A stretch of DNA of 64,000 nucleotides from an uncultured Bacteroides sp. (GTDB lineage: Bacteria > Bacteroidota > Bacteroidia > Bacteroidales > Bacteroidaceae): NCBI RefSeq assembly GCF_910578895.1, contig NZ_CAJTSC010000005.1, forward strand, positions 32,786-96,785, read 5' to 3'. The notes beneath the pieces are model-generated. The model did no database searches, was not told where the DNA came from, and saw nothing but the letters and a program-made list of their open reading frames with translations. This document shows, piece after piece, positions 34,951 through 43,228 of this stretch (its first letter is position 1; each line of letters begins with the position of its first letter). The translations under genes and the position numbers were made by a program.

Positions 34951-35763
34951 ATGAGACTAATCATCCAACCGGATTATCAATCCGTATCACAATGGGCGGC
35001 ACATTATGTAGCTGCCAAAATCAAGGCCGCTAACCCGACACCTGAGAAACCGTTTGTATTGGGATGCCCCACCGGTTCTTCTCCGCTGGGCATGTACAAG
35101 GCTCTGATTGACCTGAACAAGAAAGGTATCGTATCTTTCCAAAACGTAGTGACTTTCAACATGGACGAATATGTAGGCTTGCCGAAGGAACATCCCGAAA
35201 GCTACTACTCTTTTATGTGGAACAACTTCTTCAGCCACATCGACATCAAGCCGGAAAACACCAATATCCTGAACGGCAACGCTGCCGACCTCGATGCGGA
35301 ATGTGCGCGTTATGAGGAAAAAATCAAGTCTTACGGCGGTATCGACCTCTTCATGGGCGGTATCGGTCCCGATGGACACATCGCTTTCAACGAGCCGGGT
35401 TCTTCCTTGTCGTCACGTACCCGTCAGAAAACGCTGACTACAGATACTATCATCGCCAACTCCCGTTTCTTTGACAACGATGTGAACAAAGTGCCCAAGA
35501 CCTCTTTGACCGTAGGCGTAGGCACTGTGCTCAGCGCAAGGGAAGTGATGATTATTGTAAACGGCCACAACAAGGCACGCGCCCTTTATCATGCCGTAGA
35601 GGGTCCTGTAATGCAGATGTGGACTATCAGCGCCCTGCAAATGCACGAAAAGGGTATTATCGTTTGCGATGATGCCGCTACCGCAGAACTGAAAGTAGGC
35701 ACATACCGCTATTTCAAAGACATTGAGGCAGATCACCTTGATCCGGCTTCTTTGCTGAAGTAA
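34951..35763 (+). CDS. nagB: Glucosamine-6-phosphate deaminase
   Basis: Converts glucosamine 6-phosphate to fructose 6-phosphate and ammonia, feeding host- or diet-derived amino sugars into glycolysis. The 270-residue length matches hexameric NagB. Seen: the phosphate loop GCPTGSSPLGMY near 36, FNMDEYVGLPKEHPESY near 70 with the catalytic Asp, and GGIGPDGHIAFNEPGSS near 135 with the active-site Asp/His. No nagA lies beside it. Ends in a clear terminator at 35786. Confidence 0.97.
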   Translation: MRLIIQPDYQSVSQWAAHYVAAKIKAANPTPEKPFVLGCPTGSSPLGMYKALIDLNKKGIVSFQNVVTFNMDEYVGLPKEHPESYYSFMWNNFFSHIDIKPENTNILNGNAADLDAECARYEEKIKSYGGIDLFMGGIGPDGHIAFNEPGSSLSSRTRQKTLTTDTIIANSRFFDNDVNKVPKTSLTVGVGTVLSAREVMIIVNGHNKARALYHAVEGPVMQMWTISALQMHEKGIIVCDDAATAELKVGTYRYFKDIEADHLDPASLLK

Positions 35764-35785
35764 GGAATAGATAGCACAGATAGAC

Positions 35786-35831
35786 GGGTGTCCGTTCTTC
35801 TCGCAACGAGAGGGACGGGCACTCTTTTTTT
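35786..35831 (+). terminator. Terminator of nagB
   Basis: A hairpin of about 17 bp with a few G-T pairs (arms around 35786-35803 and 35807-35824) followed by seven T, 23 bases after the nagB stop. Confidence 0.8.
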
Positions 35832-36206
35832 ATGTATTCGGTTATCCATATCCATACCTTTGACCGGTAGCTTTTGTGATTTATGCTTTTGCTTTTACTG
35901 CATCTATCTGTTTTCTTCTCTATAGTGAAATATGATTAAAAGCCTTTTAATACGGCATTATAAAACTTTTAGTAGGGTGTTATAAAACTTTTAATCGTAA
36001 CTCCCCTGTGAATGTGTCTCGGCTTGCTTGGCAAGACAATCTTTGAGATTCTTGTTTTTACTGATGTCTGCTTTCCGTTTCGTTTTCCCGTCTTCTTTCT
36101 CCCTTGTTCGCTTATCTTCTTCTTTCTTGTTTTCTCGTTCTTTCGTCTTTTAATCCCTTGTTTTTTCTCTTCTTGTTTTCCTATATATAATAAGGTATAT
36201 ACCCTA

Positions 36207-36235
36207 TGTGTTGCATAACATTGTTTAGTAACACA
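36207..36235. promoter_or_regulatory. Candidate activator palindrome upstream of the EF-G paralogue
   Basis: TGTGTT and AACACA are perfect 6-base inverted arms 17 bases apart, centred about 116 bases before the start codon. Spacing and sequence recall CRP-family half-sites only loosely; assignment is speculative. Confidence 0.3.
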
Positions 36236-36336
36236 GGCGTTTAATTGCTTTTTTTTCGATTAATTTCTAATTTGCGGCTCACTAAAATAATGGCATACGG
36301 AAGCATGCTGAGTATTCACTTTAAATCTTATATATC

Positions 36337-38493
36337 ATGAAAGTATATCAGACGAATGAAATTAAGAATATTGCCCTTCTTGGCAATGACGGCTCGGGTA
36401 AAACCACTCTCACGGAAGCGCTGCTCTTTGAGAGTGGTATTATAAAACGTCGCGGCAGAATTACTGCCAAGAATACGGTCAGCGATTACTTTCCGGTGGA
36501 GCAGGAATATGGCTATTCTGTGTTTTCCACCGTTTATCATGTGGAGTGGAACGGCAAGAAACTGAATATAATAGACTGTCCGGGCAGTGACGACTTCGTG
36601 GGAGCTGCCATGACGGCACTTAATGTCACCGATACGGCTGTCCTGCTGCTGAACGGGCAATACGGTCCCGAAGTGGGCACCCAGAACCATTTCCGATATA
36701 CGGAAAAGTTGGGCAAGCCGGTTATCTTCCTTGTCAACCAGCTCGACCATGAGAAGTGTGATTATGACATGGTGTTGGAGCAACTGCAATCAATCTACGG
36801 TTCGAAAGTAGTCTCCGTTCAATATCCGTTGGCTACCGGACCGAATTTCAATTCGTTGATCGATGTGCTTCTGATGAAGAAATATTCGTGGGGACCGGAG
36901 GGTGGAGCGCCCACTATCGAAGATGTTCCTGCAGAGGAAATGGAGAAAGCGACCGCCCTGCATAAAGCATTGGTTGAGGCTGCTGCCGAACATGATGAAA
37001 CCTTAATGGAGAAATTCTTTGAGCAGGACTCTCTTACCGAAGACGAGATGCGCGAGGGTATCCGCAAGGGATTGGCGGCACGCGGCATGTTCCCCGTGTT
37101 TTGTGTTTGCGCGGGCAAGGATATGGGGGTGCGCCGTTTGATGGAGTTCTTGGGGAACGTTGTCCCGTTTGTAGACGAAATGCCGCCGGTGCACAATACA
37201 CGCGGCGAAGTGGTGAAGCCTGATGTCAACGGACCTGCTTCCTTGTATTTCTTTAAGACTGCCGTTGAGCCGCATATCGGTGATGTACAGTACTTCAAGG
37301 TGATGAGCGGCAAGGTGCATGAAGGAGACGACTTCTCCAATGCCGACCGCGGTTCGAAAGAGCGCATCGCGCAGATTTATGCCTGTGCGGGAGCCAACCG
37401 TATCAAGGTGGAAGAAATGGTGGCGGGCGACATCGGTTGCACGGTGAAGTTGAAAGATGTGCATACGGGCAATACGCTGAATGCCAAAGGTGCGGAAAAC
37501 CGTTTCAATTTTATTAAATATCCGAACTCCAAATATTCCCGTGCCATCAAGCCGCTGAATGAAGCCGATACGGAGAAGATGATGGTTATCCTGAACCGTA
37601 TGCGCGAGGAAGATCCTACGTGGGTTATCGACCAGTCCAAGGAGTTGCGTCAGACCATTGTGCACGGGCAGGGCGAGTTCCACCTCCGTACATTGAAATG
37701 GCGTTTGGAAAACAACGAGAAACTGCCGATTAAGTTTGAAGAACCGAGAATACCGTATCGCGAAACCATCACGAAGGCGGCACGTGCCGACTACCGTCAT
37801 AAGAAACAATCCGGTGGGGCTGGGCAGTTTGGTGAAGTCCATCTGATTGTAGAGCCTTATTATGAAGGCATGCCGATGCCGGAAACTTATAAGTTCAACG
37901 GTCAGGAGTTCAAGATGAACGTGAAAGGCGTTGAGGAAGTTCCGCTGGAGTGGGGCGGCAAACTGGTGTTTGTCAACAGTATCGTGGGCGGTTCTATCGA
38001 TGCCCGTTTTATGCCCGCCATCCTGAAAGGTATCATGGCACGTATGGAGCAAGGTCCGCTGACGGGTTCGTATGCCCGCGATGTGCGTGTTATCGTATAC
38101 GATGGTAAGATGCATCCGGTAGATTCCAATGAAATCTCCTTCATGCTGGCTGGTCGTAATGCGTTCAGTGAGGCATTTAAGAATGCCGGTCCGAAGATTT
38201 TGGAACCGATATATGACGTAGAGGTGTTTGTGCCTTCCGATAAGATGGGCGATGTGATGGGCGACCTGCAAGGACGCCGTGCTATGATTATGGGTATGAG
38301 CAGCGAGGCCGGTTATGAAAAACTGATTGCCAAAGTGCCTTTAAAGGAGATGTCTTCCTATTCTACCGCTTTAAGTTCGTTGACGGGCGGACGCGCTTCG
38401 TTCATAATGAAGTTTGCCAGCTATGAACTTGTTCCGGGTGATGTACAGGATAAGCTTATCAAGGAATTTGAAGCCAAACAGGCAGAGGAGTAG
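36337..38493 (+). CDS. fusA2: Elongation factor G paralogue with degenerate GTPase motifs (EF-G2)
   Basis: A 718-residue protein with full EF-G architecture (G domain, domains II-V), but altered nucleotide-binding motifs. The P-loop is G16-NDGSGKT, switch II is D80-C-P-G-S84-D-D-F with Ser where EF-G has the catalytic His, switch I reads EYGYSV instead of RGITI, and G4 is N134-Q-L-D instead of N-K-x-D. Domain IV and V regions (SGGAGQFGEVHL, GRRAMIMGM) look intact. From memory, the Bacteroides thetaiotaomicron paralogue supports translation without GTP hydrolysis during starvation and is controlled by the Cur regulator; this protein fits that description. Confidence 0.92.
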   Translation: MKVYQTNEIKNIALLGNDGSGKTTLTEALLFESGIIKRRGRITAKNTVSDYFPVEQEYGYSVFSTVYHVEWNGKKLNIIDCPGSDDFVGAAMTALNVTDTAVLLLNGQYGPEVGTQNHFRYTEKLGKPVIFLVNQLDHEKCDYDMVLEQLQSIYGSKVVSVQYPLATGPNFNSLIDVLLMKKYSWGPEGGAPTIEDVPAEEMEKATALHKALVEAAAEHDETLMEKFFEQDSLTEDEMREGIRKGLAARGMFPVFCVCAGKDMGVRRLMEFLGNVVPFVDEMPPVHNTRGEVVKPDVNGPASLYFFKTAVEPHIGDVQYFKVMSGKVHEGDDFSNADRGSKERIAQIYACAGANRIKVEEMVAGDIGCTVKLKDVHTGNTLNAKGAENRFNFIKYPNSKYSRAIKPLNEADTEKMMVILNRMREEDPTWVIDQSKELRQTIVHGQGEFHLRTLKWRLENNEKLPIKFEEPRIPYRETITKAARADYRHKKQSGGAGQFGEVHLIVEPYYEGMPMPETYKFNGQEFKMNVKGVEEVPLEWGGKLVFVNSIVGGSIDARFMPAILKGIMARMEQGPLTGSYARDVRVIVYDGKMHPVDSNEISFMLAGRNAFSEAFKNAGPKILEPIYDVEVFVPSDKMGDVMGDLQGRRAMIMGMSSEAGYEKLIAKVPLKEMSSYSTALSSLTGGRASFIMKFASYELVPGDVQDKLIKEFEAKQAEE

Positions 38494-38561
38494 TTTATGG
38501 GCTATGACTTATGGTTTATTACATGATTTGTAGCTTATAATTTATAATCCATAACTTAATT

Positions 38562-38602
38562 AAAGGCCGTTGTCCGTTCATTGTGAGGGATAACGGCTTT
38601 TG
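38562..38602 (+). terminator. Terminator of the EF-G paralogue gene
   Basis: AAGGCCGTTGTCC pairs with GGATAACGGCTT around a 12-base loop, followed by TTTTG, about 70 bases past the stop. Confidence 0.7.
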
Positions 38603-38727
38603 TATTAACACTGATTAAGAATAAAAGGGGATGTGAATGTTAATATTTAATTTTTTATTAAATTTGCAAACCAAAGGTGTCTCATTTTGTTATAATGCTT
38701 GTAACATAACTTAAAAAACATGCTACG

Positions 38728-38796
38728 GTTAATTAACGAGAACCCGCGGTTAAATCAGGTTAATTTGTTAGGAATGTTAATTAGGGAGTGTTAATT
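38728..38796. promoter_or_regulatory. Cluster of five GTTAA motifs upstream of rprX
   Basis: GTTAATT or GTTAAAT begins at 38728, 38749, 38759, 38776 and 38790, all in the same orientation; several gaps are near one or two helical turns. Such direct repeats are what OmpR-type regulators bind, so RprY autoregulation is possible. Confidence 0.4.
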
Positions 38797-38804
38797 TTGT
38801 CACT

Positions 38805-40346
38805 ATGAAAAAGTCGACAATATGGATATTAGGCATCGTTATGGGCCTTTCTTTTCTCAGTTTGCTGTATTTGCAGATTAGCTATATTGAGGAAATGGTG
38901 AAGATGCGTAACGAGCAATTTGATGAATCGGTGAAGCGTGCTTTGATGGCAGCTTCGAAAGATGTGGAGTCCGCGGAGGTTGACCGTTGGTTGCGGGAGG
39001 ATATCTCCGAAGCGGAAAAGAAAGCGTGGGAGCAGAGCTCGCGAGGCAAGGGAGTGGTACAGACACAGCGTTTTACGGTTACATCGCCGGACGGGACAAG
39101 CTATTCCGCCATTGAACTGAAAACGTTTTCCAACCAACCGTCGGAATTGCCGAGAGCGATGATTTCGCGTAAACACGGGACAAAAACGATACCTCAGACA
39201 TCGCGTTCGCTGGCAGATGCCATAAAGAACCGCTATCTGTATCAACGGGCTTTGTTGGATGAGGTGACTTGGCAGATGATTTACCGTGCCAGTGACAAAC
39301 CGATAGAAGAGCGGGTCAATTTCAAGAATTTGGACCAGTATCTGAAGTCGGGGCTGATTGACAACGGAATCGGGCTGAATTATCACTTCAAGGTGATAGA
39401 CAGGGACGGCAGAGAGGTGTACCGCTGTTCGGATTATAGCGATGAAGGTAGTGAGAACTCTTATTCTCAACCTTTGTTCCTGAATGATCCACCTGCGCGG
39501 ATGAGTATCGTCAAGATACACTTCCCGGGCAAAAGGGATTATATATTCGATTCGGTCAGCTTCATGATTCCGTCAATGATATTTACCTTTGTCCTGTTGA
39601 TAACTTTCATCTTCACGATTTACATCGTGTTCCGTCAAAAGAAACTGACGGAGATGAAGAATGATTTTATCAACAATATGACGCACGAGTTCAAGACGCC
39701 GATTTCGACTATTTCGTTGGCGGCGCAGATGTTGAAAGACCCGGCTGTGGGCAAGTCTCCGGCAATGTTCCAGCATATATCGGGCGTTATTAATGATGAA
39801 ACGAAAAGGTTGAGGTTCCAGGTGGAGAAAGTCCTTCAGATGTCAATGTTCGACCGGCAGAAGGCAACCTTGAAAATGAAGGAACTTGATGCCAATGAAC
39901 TGATTACCGGTGTAATCAATACGTTCACCTTGAAAGTGGAACGCTATAACGGGAAGATAGAGTCGGATTTGAAAGCGGCGGACCCGATTATCTTTGCAGA
40001 TGAAATGCACATCACGAATGTAATTTTCAATCTCATGGATAATGCGGTGAAATACAAAAGGCCGGATGTGGACTTGCTGTTGATGGTGAAGACTTGGAAC
40101 GAACCGGGCAAACTGATGATTTCGGTGCAGGACAACGGTATAGGTATCAAGAAAGAAAACTTGAAAAAGATATTTGATAAGTTTTATCGCGTGCATACAG
40201 GTAATCTGCACGATGTTAAGGGCTTCGGACTTGGTCTGGCTTATGTGAGAAAGATTATTCACGATCATAAGGGGATTATCCGTGCCGAAAGCGAACTGAA
40301 TGTTGGAACTAAATTTATTATTGCATTACCTCTATTAAAAAATTGA
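38805..40346 (+). CDS. rprX: Sensor histidine kinase RprX
   Basis: Inner-membrane kinase of a two-component pair. In 513 residues: N-terminal membrane helix (about 7-25), a periplasmic sensor domain (about 26-250), second helix (about 255-277), HisKA with H294 in MTHEFKTPIST, and HATPase with NLMDNAVKYK near 410, DNGIGIKKENL near 445 and a GFGLGLAYV G-box near 478. It is followed without a gap by the response regulator. Sequence, length and gene order match the RprX/RprY system first described in B. fragilis (recall). Its signal is not evident from the sequence. Confidence 0.9.
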   Translation: MKKSTIWILGIVMGLSFLSLLYLQISYIEEMVKMRNEQFDESVKRALMAASKDVESAEVDRWLREDISEAEKKAWEQSSRGKGVVQTQRFTVTSPDGTSYSAIELKTFSNQPSELPRAMISRKHGTKTIPQTSRSLADAIKNRYLYQRALLDEVTWQMIYRASDKPIEERVNFKNLDQYLKSGLIDNGIGLNYHFKVIDRDGREVYRCSDYSDEGSENSYSQPLFLNDPPARMSIVKIHFPGKRDYIFDSVSFMIPSMIFTFVLLITFIFTIYIVFRQKKLTEMKNDFINNMTHEFKTPISTISLAAQMLKDPAVGKSPAMFQHISGVINDETKRLRFQVEKVLQMSMFDRQKATLKMKELDANELITGVINTFTLKVERYNGKIESDLKAADPIIFADEMHITNVIFNLMDNAVKYKRPDVDLLLMVKTWNEPGKLMISVQDNGIGIKKENLKKIFDKFYRVHTGNLHDVKGFGLGLAYVRKIIHDHKGIIRAESELNVGTKFIIALPLLKN

Positions 40347-40351
40347 TTGAT

Positions 40352-41053
40352 ATGGATGAGAAACTGCGTATTTTATTGTGCGAAGATGATGAGAATCTTG
40401 GCATGCTTTTAAGAGAATATTTACAGGCGAAAGGTTATGCTGCCGAGTTATATCCCGATGGAGAAGCAGGATACAAAGCTTTCCTGAAGAATAAATATGA
40501 CTTGTGTGTGTTTGACGTGATGATGCCGAAGAAAGATGGCTTTACATTGGCACAGGAAGTCCGTGCTGCAAATGCGGAAATCCCCATTATCTTCTTGACG
40601 GCTAAAACCTTGAAAGAAGATATTCTGGAAGGTTTCAAGATTGGTGCGGACGATTATATCACCAAGCCGTTCAGTATGGAAGAGCTGACTTTCAGAATTG
40701 AAGCTATCCTGAGACGTGTGCGTGGGAAGAAAAATAAGGAGAGCAGCATTTACAAGATTGGTAAGTTTACGTTTGACACCCAAAAGCAGATTTTGTCGAC
40801 ACCTGAGGGGCAGACTAAGCTGACTACTAAGGAGTCGGAATTGCTGGGTTTGCTCTGTGCGCATGCCAATGAGATTCTGCAACGTGATTTTGCACTAAAG
40901 ACTATCTGGATTGATGATAACTATTTCAACGCACGTAGCATGGACGTGTATATCACCAAGCTGCGTAAACACTTGAAGGGAGATGAATCTATAGAGATTA
41001 TCAACATTCACGGAAAGGGATATAAACTGATTACTCCGGAAGCTGAGTCCTGA
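40352..41053 (+). CDS. rprY: OmpR-family response regulator RprY
   Basis: DNA-binding partner of RprX. A receiver domain (about 4-118) has the acidic pocket in LCEDDEN, phospho-acceptor D55 in CVFDVMMPKKDG, and KPF near 106; the C-terminal winged helix (about 135-230) ends in IHGKGYKL, typical of the OmpR family. I chose the ATG at 40352, giving 233 residues; a TTG at 40343 in frame overlaps the rprX stop codon and is less likely. Ends in a strong terminator shared with the convergent small membrane protein. Confidence 0.93.
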   Translation: MDEKLRILLCEDDENLGMLLREYLQAKGYAAELYPDGEAGYKAFLKNKYDLCVFDVMMPKKDGFTLAQEVRAANAEIPIIFLTAKTLKEDILEGFKIGADDYITKPFSMEELTFRIEAILRRVRGKKNKESSIYKIGKFTFDTQKQILSTPEGQTKLTTKESELLGLLCAHANEILQRDFALKTIWIDDNYFNARSMDVYITKLRKHLKGDESIEIINIHGKGYKLITPEAES

Positions 41054-41081
41054 TGGGCCCGGTTTTTGGAACGGTGGAAAT

Positions 41082-41117
41082 AAAAAAAGGCGGTTGCATT
41101 GCAACCGCCTTTTTTTA
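41082..41117. terminator. Bidirectional terminator between rprY and the small membrane protein gene
   Basis: Perfect 10-bp stem (41088-41097 with 41101-41110), 3-base loop, with an A run before and a T run after, so it can stop transcription from both sides. Confidence 0.9.
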
Positions 41118-41133
41118 TTTCTTTTTCTTGATG

Positions 41134-41310
41134 TCAATCTGCGATTTTTTTGTTGATAAGGATGTAAGAAATCAATCCTACTACAACTAAAACAGCACTG
41201 GTGCCCAATATCGCATTGTTGTTTACATTGCCGGTAAAGGAACATGCAATGAGAATCGCAGCTCCTATCAAGATTAATATCAATCCCAGATTTTTTAATA
41301 AGCCTTTCAT
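41134..41310 (-). CDS. Small membrane protein, 58 residues
   Basis: Short gene found by reading the minus strand: ATG at 41308-41310, TGA at 41134-41136. The product has two hydrophobic stretches (about 5-25 and 34-52) joined by a polar turn with GNVNNNA, and a Lys-rich end (INKKIAD). Cys23 sits in a weak lipobox-like context (L-I-A-C), so a lipoprotein is an alternative to a helical hairpin. It shares a bidirectional terminator with rprY. Function unknown; codon use and a dedicated terminator argue that it is real. Confidence 0.75.
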   Translation of the reverse strand: MKGLLKNLGLILILIGAAILIACSFTGNVNNNAILGTSAVLVVVGLISYILINKKIAD

Positions 41311-41455
41311 GTGTGTGTATTTTAATAGATTATTATTTTCATATTCTTGTTACAAAGAAAAGCATAATTCTTTAACAAGCGAAATTATTTTCGCAAAAAA
41401 ACTATTATTCCTTCAATTTAGTTGGTTTTCAATTCCTCTCCGTGAGAATTTGAGA

Positions 41456-41902
41456 CTAATCTTTCGTATTGAAAAATATTTTTCTCAGCACTTCTTGGCT
41501 GACGCTCAACTCTTCGATGGTGATATCTTGCAACGCTTCTTTCAGCGTTTGGTTGGCGATGACACGGGCGCGTTCTTCCAGTTCTTTTCCATCTTTGGTG
41601 AGGTGTATCAGGTTGGTGCGGCGGTCTTTTTTATCAGAGATACGTACTACAAGATGCTGGCGCTCCATATTGTCTATGAGGCGGGTCATGCTGGGTTTGT
41701 CCTTGAAAGTTGCGTTGCACAACTCTTGTTGCGTTACCCCGTCTTTTTCCCATAGGAAGATAAGGACGGTCCATTGCTCGGGAGTGATTTCCAAACCGTT
41801 CTGCCTGAAGTTGCGTGATAATTTGCGGTTAATTGCAGCGGATACCTTACCGTTGAGTATGGCGAATATAAGCCGGATGTCAAAGTTGAATTGCTCTATC
41901 AT
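41456..41902 (-). CDS. MarR-family transcriptional regulator
   Basis: Homodimeric winged-helix DNA-binding protein of 148 residues. The central part has the MarR layout: EITPEQWTVLIFLWEKDGVTQQELC leading into the recognition helix (KPSMTRLIDNMERQHLV) and the wing with SDKKDRRTNLIHLT, where the D-x-R-D-R-R-like motif is conserved; long helices at both ends form the dimer interface. The start at 41902 is preferred over the Met at 41956 because it begins the conserved region. Divergent from rpsF. Ligand and target genes are unknown; self-regulation is common in the family. Confidence 0.9.
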   Translation of the reverse strand: MIEQFNFDIRLIFAILNGKVSAAINRKLSRNFRQNGLEITPEQWTVLIFLWEKDGVTQQELCNATFKDKPSMTRLIDNMERQHLVVRISDKKDRRTNLIHLTKDGKELEERARVIANQTLKEALQDITIEELSVSQEVLRKIFFNTKD

Positions 41903-41972
41903 GAAATTATTGTTTAAACAACTTTGCAAATATACTATAAGTTGGATACAATCCAAAATAAGTCCGCTTATT

Positions 41973-42003
41973 TTTGCAGTTCTAAATAAAATGCCTACCT
42001 TTG
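41973..42003 (+). promoter_or_regulatory. Promoter of the rpsF-rpsR-rplI operon
   Basis: TTTG at 41973-41976, 19-base spacer, TACCTTTG at 41996-42003: a full match to the Bacteroides housekeeping promoter. It gives a leader of about 40 AT-rich bases with no obvious S6:S18 RNA-binding structure. Confidence 0.85.
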
Positions 42004-42050
42004 CACCCGCATTTAATAAACAAATAATTTATTTATTTAATCAAACAAGT

Positions 42051-42395
42051 ATGAATCAATACGAAACCGTTTTCATTTTGACTCCCGTTTTGTCTGATGT
42101 TCAGATGAAGGAAGCGGTAGAAAAATTCAAAGGCATCCTTACTGCTGAAGGTGCTGAGATTGTAAATGAAGAAAACTGGGGACTGAAAAAACTGGCTTAT
42201 CCGATCCAGAAGAAGTCAACCGGTTTCTATCAACTGATTGAGTTCAATGCAGAACCTACTGTAATTGAGAAATTGGAAATCAACTTCCGTCGTGACGAGC
42301 GCGTTATCCGTTTCTTGACTTTCAAGCAAGACAAGTACGCTGCCGAATACGCTGCGAAGAGAAGAAGTGTTAAATCAACTAAAAAGGAGGATTAA
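42051..42395 (+). CDS. rpsF: 30S ribosomal protein S6
   Basis: Small-subunit protein that pairs with S18 on 16S rRNA. The 114-residue product begins MNQYETVFILTPVLSD and contains NWGLKKLAYPIQKKSTGFY near 42, the most conserved S6 segment, and a basic tail. An in-frame extension reaching back to 41469 is an artefact: the promoter at 41973-42003 and protein similarity both fix the start at 42051. First gene of the rpsF-rpsR-rplI operon. Confidence 0.98.
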   Translation: MNQYETVFILTPVLSDVQMKEAVEKFKGILTAEGAEIVNEENWGLKKLAYPIQKKSTGFYQLIEFNAEPTVIEKLEINFRRDERVIRFLTFKQDKYAAEYAAKRRSVKSTKKED

Positions 42396-42397
42396 TC

Positions 42398-42670
42398 ATG
42401 GCACAACAAGTTCAATCAGAAATCAGATATTTAACTCCGCCCTCAGTAGACGTTAAGAAGAAGAAATACTGCCGTTTCAAAAAGAGCGGTATTAAGTACA
42501 TCGACTACAAAGACCCCGAATTCTTGAAGAAATTCTTGAATGAGCAAGGTAAAATCCTTCCGCGTCGTATTACCGGTACTTCTTTGAAGTTCCAACGTCG
42601 TGTAGCTCAAGCTGTGAAGAGAGCACGTCACTTGGCGTTGCTGCCTTATGTAACTGACATGATGAAATAA
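42398..42670 (+). CDS. rpsR: 30S ribosomal protein S18
   Basis: Small-subunit protein binding next to S6. The 90-residue product shows KKKYCRFKKSGIKYIDYKD and the conserved GKILPRRITGTSLKFQ region followed by RRVAQAVKRARHLALLPY. It starts 2 bases after the rpsF stop, with the ribosome-binding sequence AGGAGG inside the end of rpsF. One Cys is present in the N-terminal part, not the four-Cys zinc form. Confidence 0.98.
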   Translation: MAQQVQSEIRYLTPPSVDVKKKKYCRFKKSGIKYIDYKDPEFLKKFLNEQGKILPRRITGTSLKFQRRVAQAVKRARHLALLPYVTDMMK

Positions 42671-42685
42671 TAGGAGGAGGAAAGT

Positions 42686-43135
42686 ATGGAAATTATATTG
42701 AAAGAAGACATCGTAAACTTGGGTTATAAGAACGACATCGTAACCGTTAAGTCCGGTTATGGTCGTAACTACCTTATCCCGACAGGAAAAGCTGTCATCG
42801 CTTCTCCTTCTGCAAAGAAAATGCTGGCTGAAGAGCTGAAACAACGCGCTCACAAGCTGGAGAAAATTAAAAAGGATGCTGAAGAAGTTGCCGCTAAATT
42901 GGAAGGCGTATCTTTGAAGATTGCTACTAAAGTTAGTGCAACAGGTACTATCTTCGGTTCTGTAGGTAACATCCAGATTGCTGAAGAGTTGGCTAAGTTG
43001 GGTCATAACATCGATCGTAAGATTATCGTTGTTAAAGACGCAGTGAAAGAAGTTGGTAACTACAAGGCTATCGTTAAGTTGCACAAGGAAGTTTCTGTAG
43101 AAATTCCTTTCGAAGTAGTTGCTGAAGAAGCATAA
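42686..43135 (+). CDS. rplI: 50S ribosomal protein L9
   Basis: Large-subunit protein with two globular domains joined by a long helix. In 149 residues the N-terminal domain has MEIILKEDIVNLGYKNDIVTVK and the signature GYGRNYLIP near 28; the connecting helix spans about 45-75; the C-terminal domain ends in VEIPFEVVAEEA. Preceded by GGAGGAGG, a strong ribosome-binding sequence, and followed by a terminator, closing the operon. Confidence 0.98.
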   Translation: MEIILKEDIVNLGYKNDIVTVKSGYGRNYLIPTGKAVIASPSAKKMLAEELKQRAHKLEKIKKDAEEVAAKLEGVSLKIATKVSATGTIFGSVGNIQIAEELAKLGHNIDRKIIVVKDAVKEVGNYKAIVKLHKEVSVEIPFEVVAEEA

Positions 43136-43161
43136 ATATAGGATATACACTATATAAAGGA

Positions 43162-43197
43162 AAATCCCGGTTTCTGAAAAGGAACCGGGATTTTTTT
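43162..43197 (+). terminator. Terminator of the rpsF-rpsR-rplI operon
   Basis: AAATCCCGGTT (43162-43172) pairs with AACCGGGATTT (43183-43193), then a T run. Confidence 0.9.
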
Positions 43198-43228
43198 GAT
43201 GTTATTCCTTTCCCGTCTTCTCCTCTCT

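Larger units (their letters stand above)
35764..36336. other. 573-base intergenic region upstream of the EF-G paralogue
   Basis: After the nagB terminator comes a T-rich, gene-free stretch. It has two copies of TTATAAAACTTTTA (35958-35971 and 35980-35993, 22-base period), a spaced palindrome TGTGTT-n17-AACACA (36207-36235), and a weak -7-like word near 36268. A 68-codon Phe-rich frame at 36012-36218 looks accidental. Confidence 0.6.
38494..38804. other. Intergenic region upstream of rprX with repeated GTTAA sites
   Basis: Carries the terminator above, a consensus -7 box TAAATTTG at 38659-38666, five GTTAAWT words at 38728, 38749, 38759, 38776 and 38790, and a second -7-like TAATTTTG at 38792-38799 directly before the rprX ATG. 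Confidence 0.65.

Noticed and set aside
36012..36218. Phe-rich 68-codon frame upstream of the EF-G paralogue
   Set aside because: Product is a translation of a T-rich tract; no ribosome-binding site or similarity recognised.
41469..42050. Long N-terminal extension of S6
   Set aside because: It lies opposite the MarR gene and upstream of the operon promoter; S6 itself begins at 42051.
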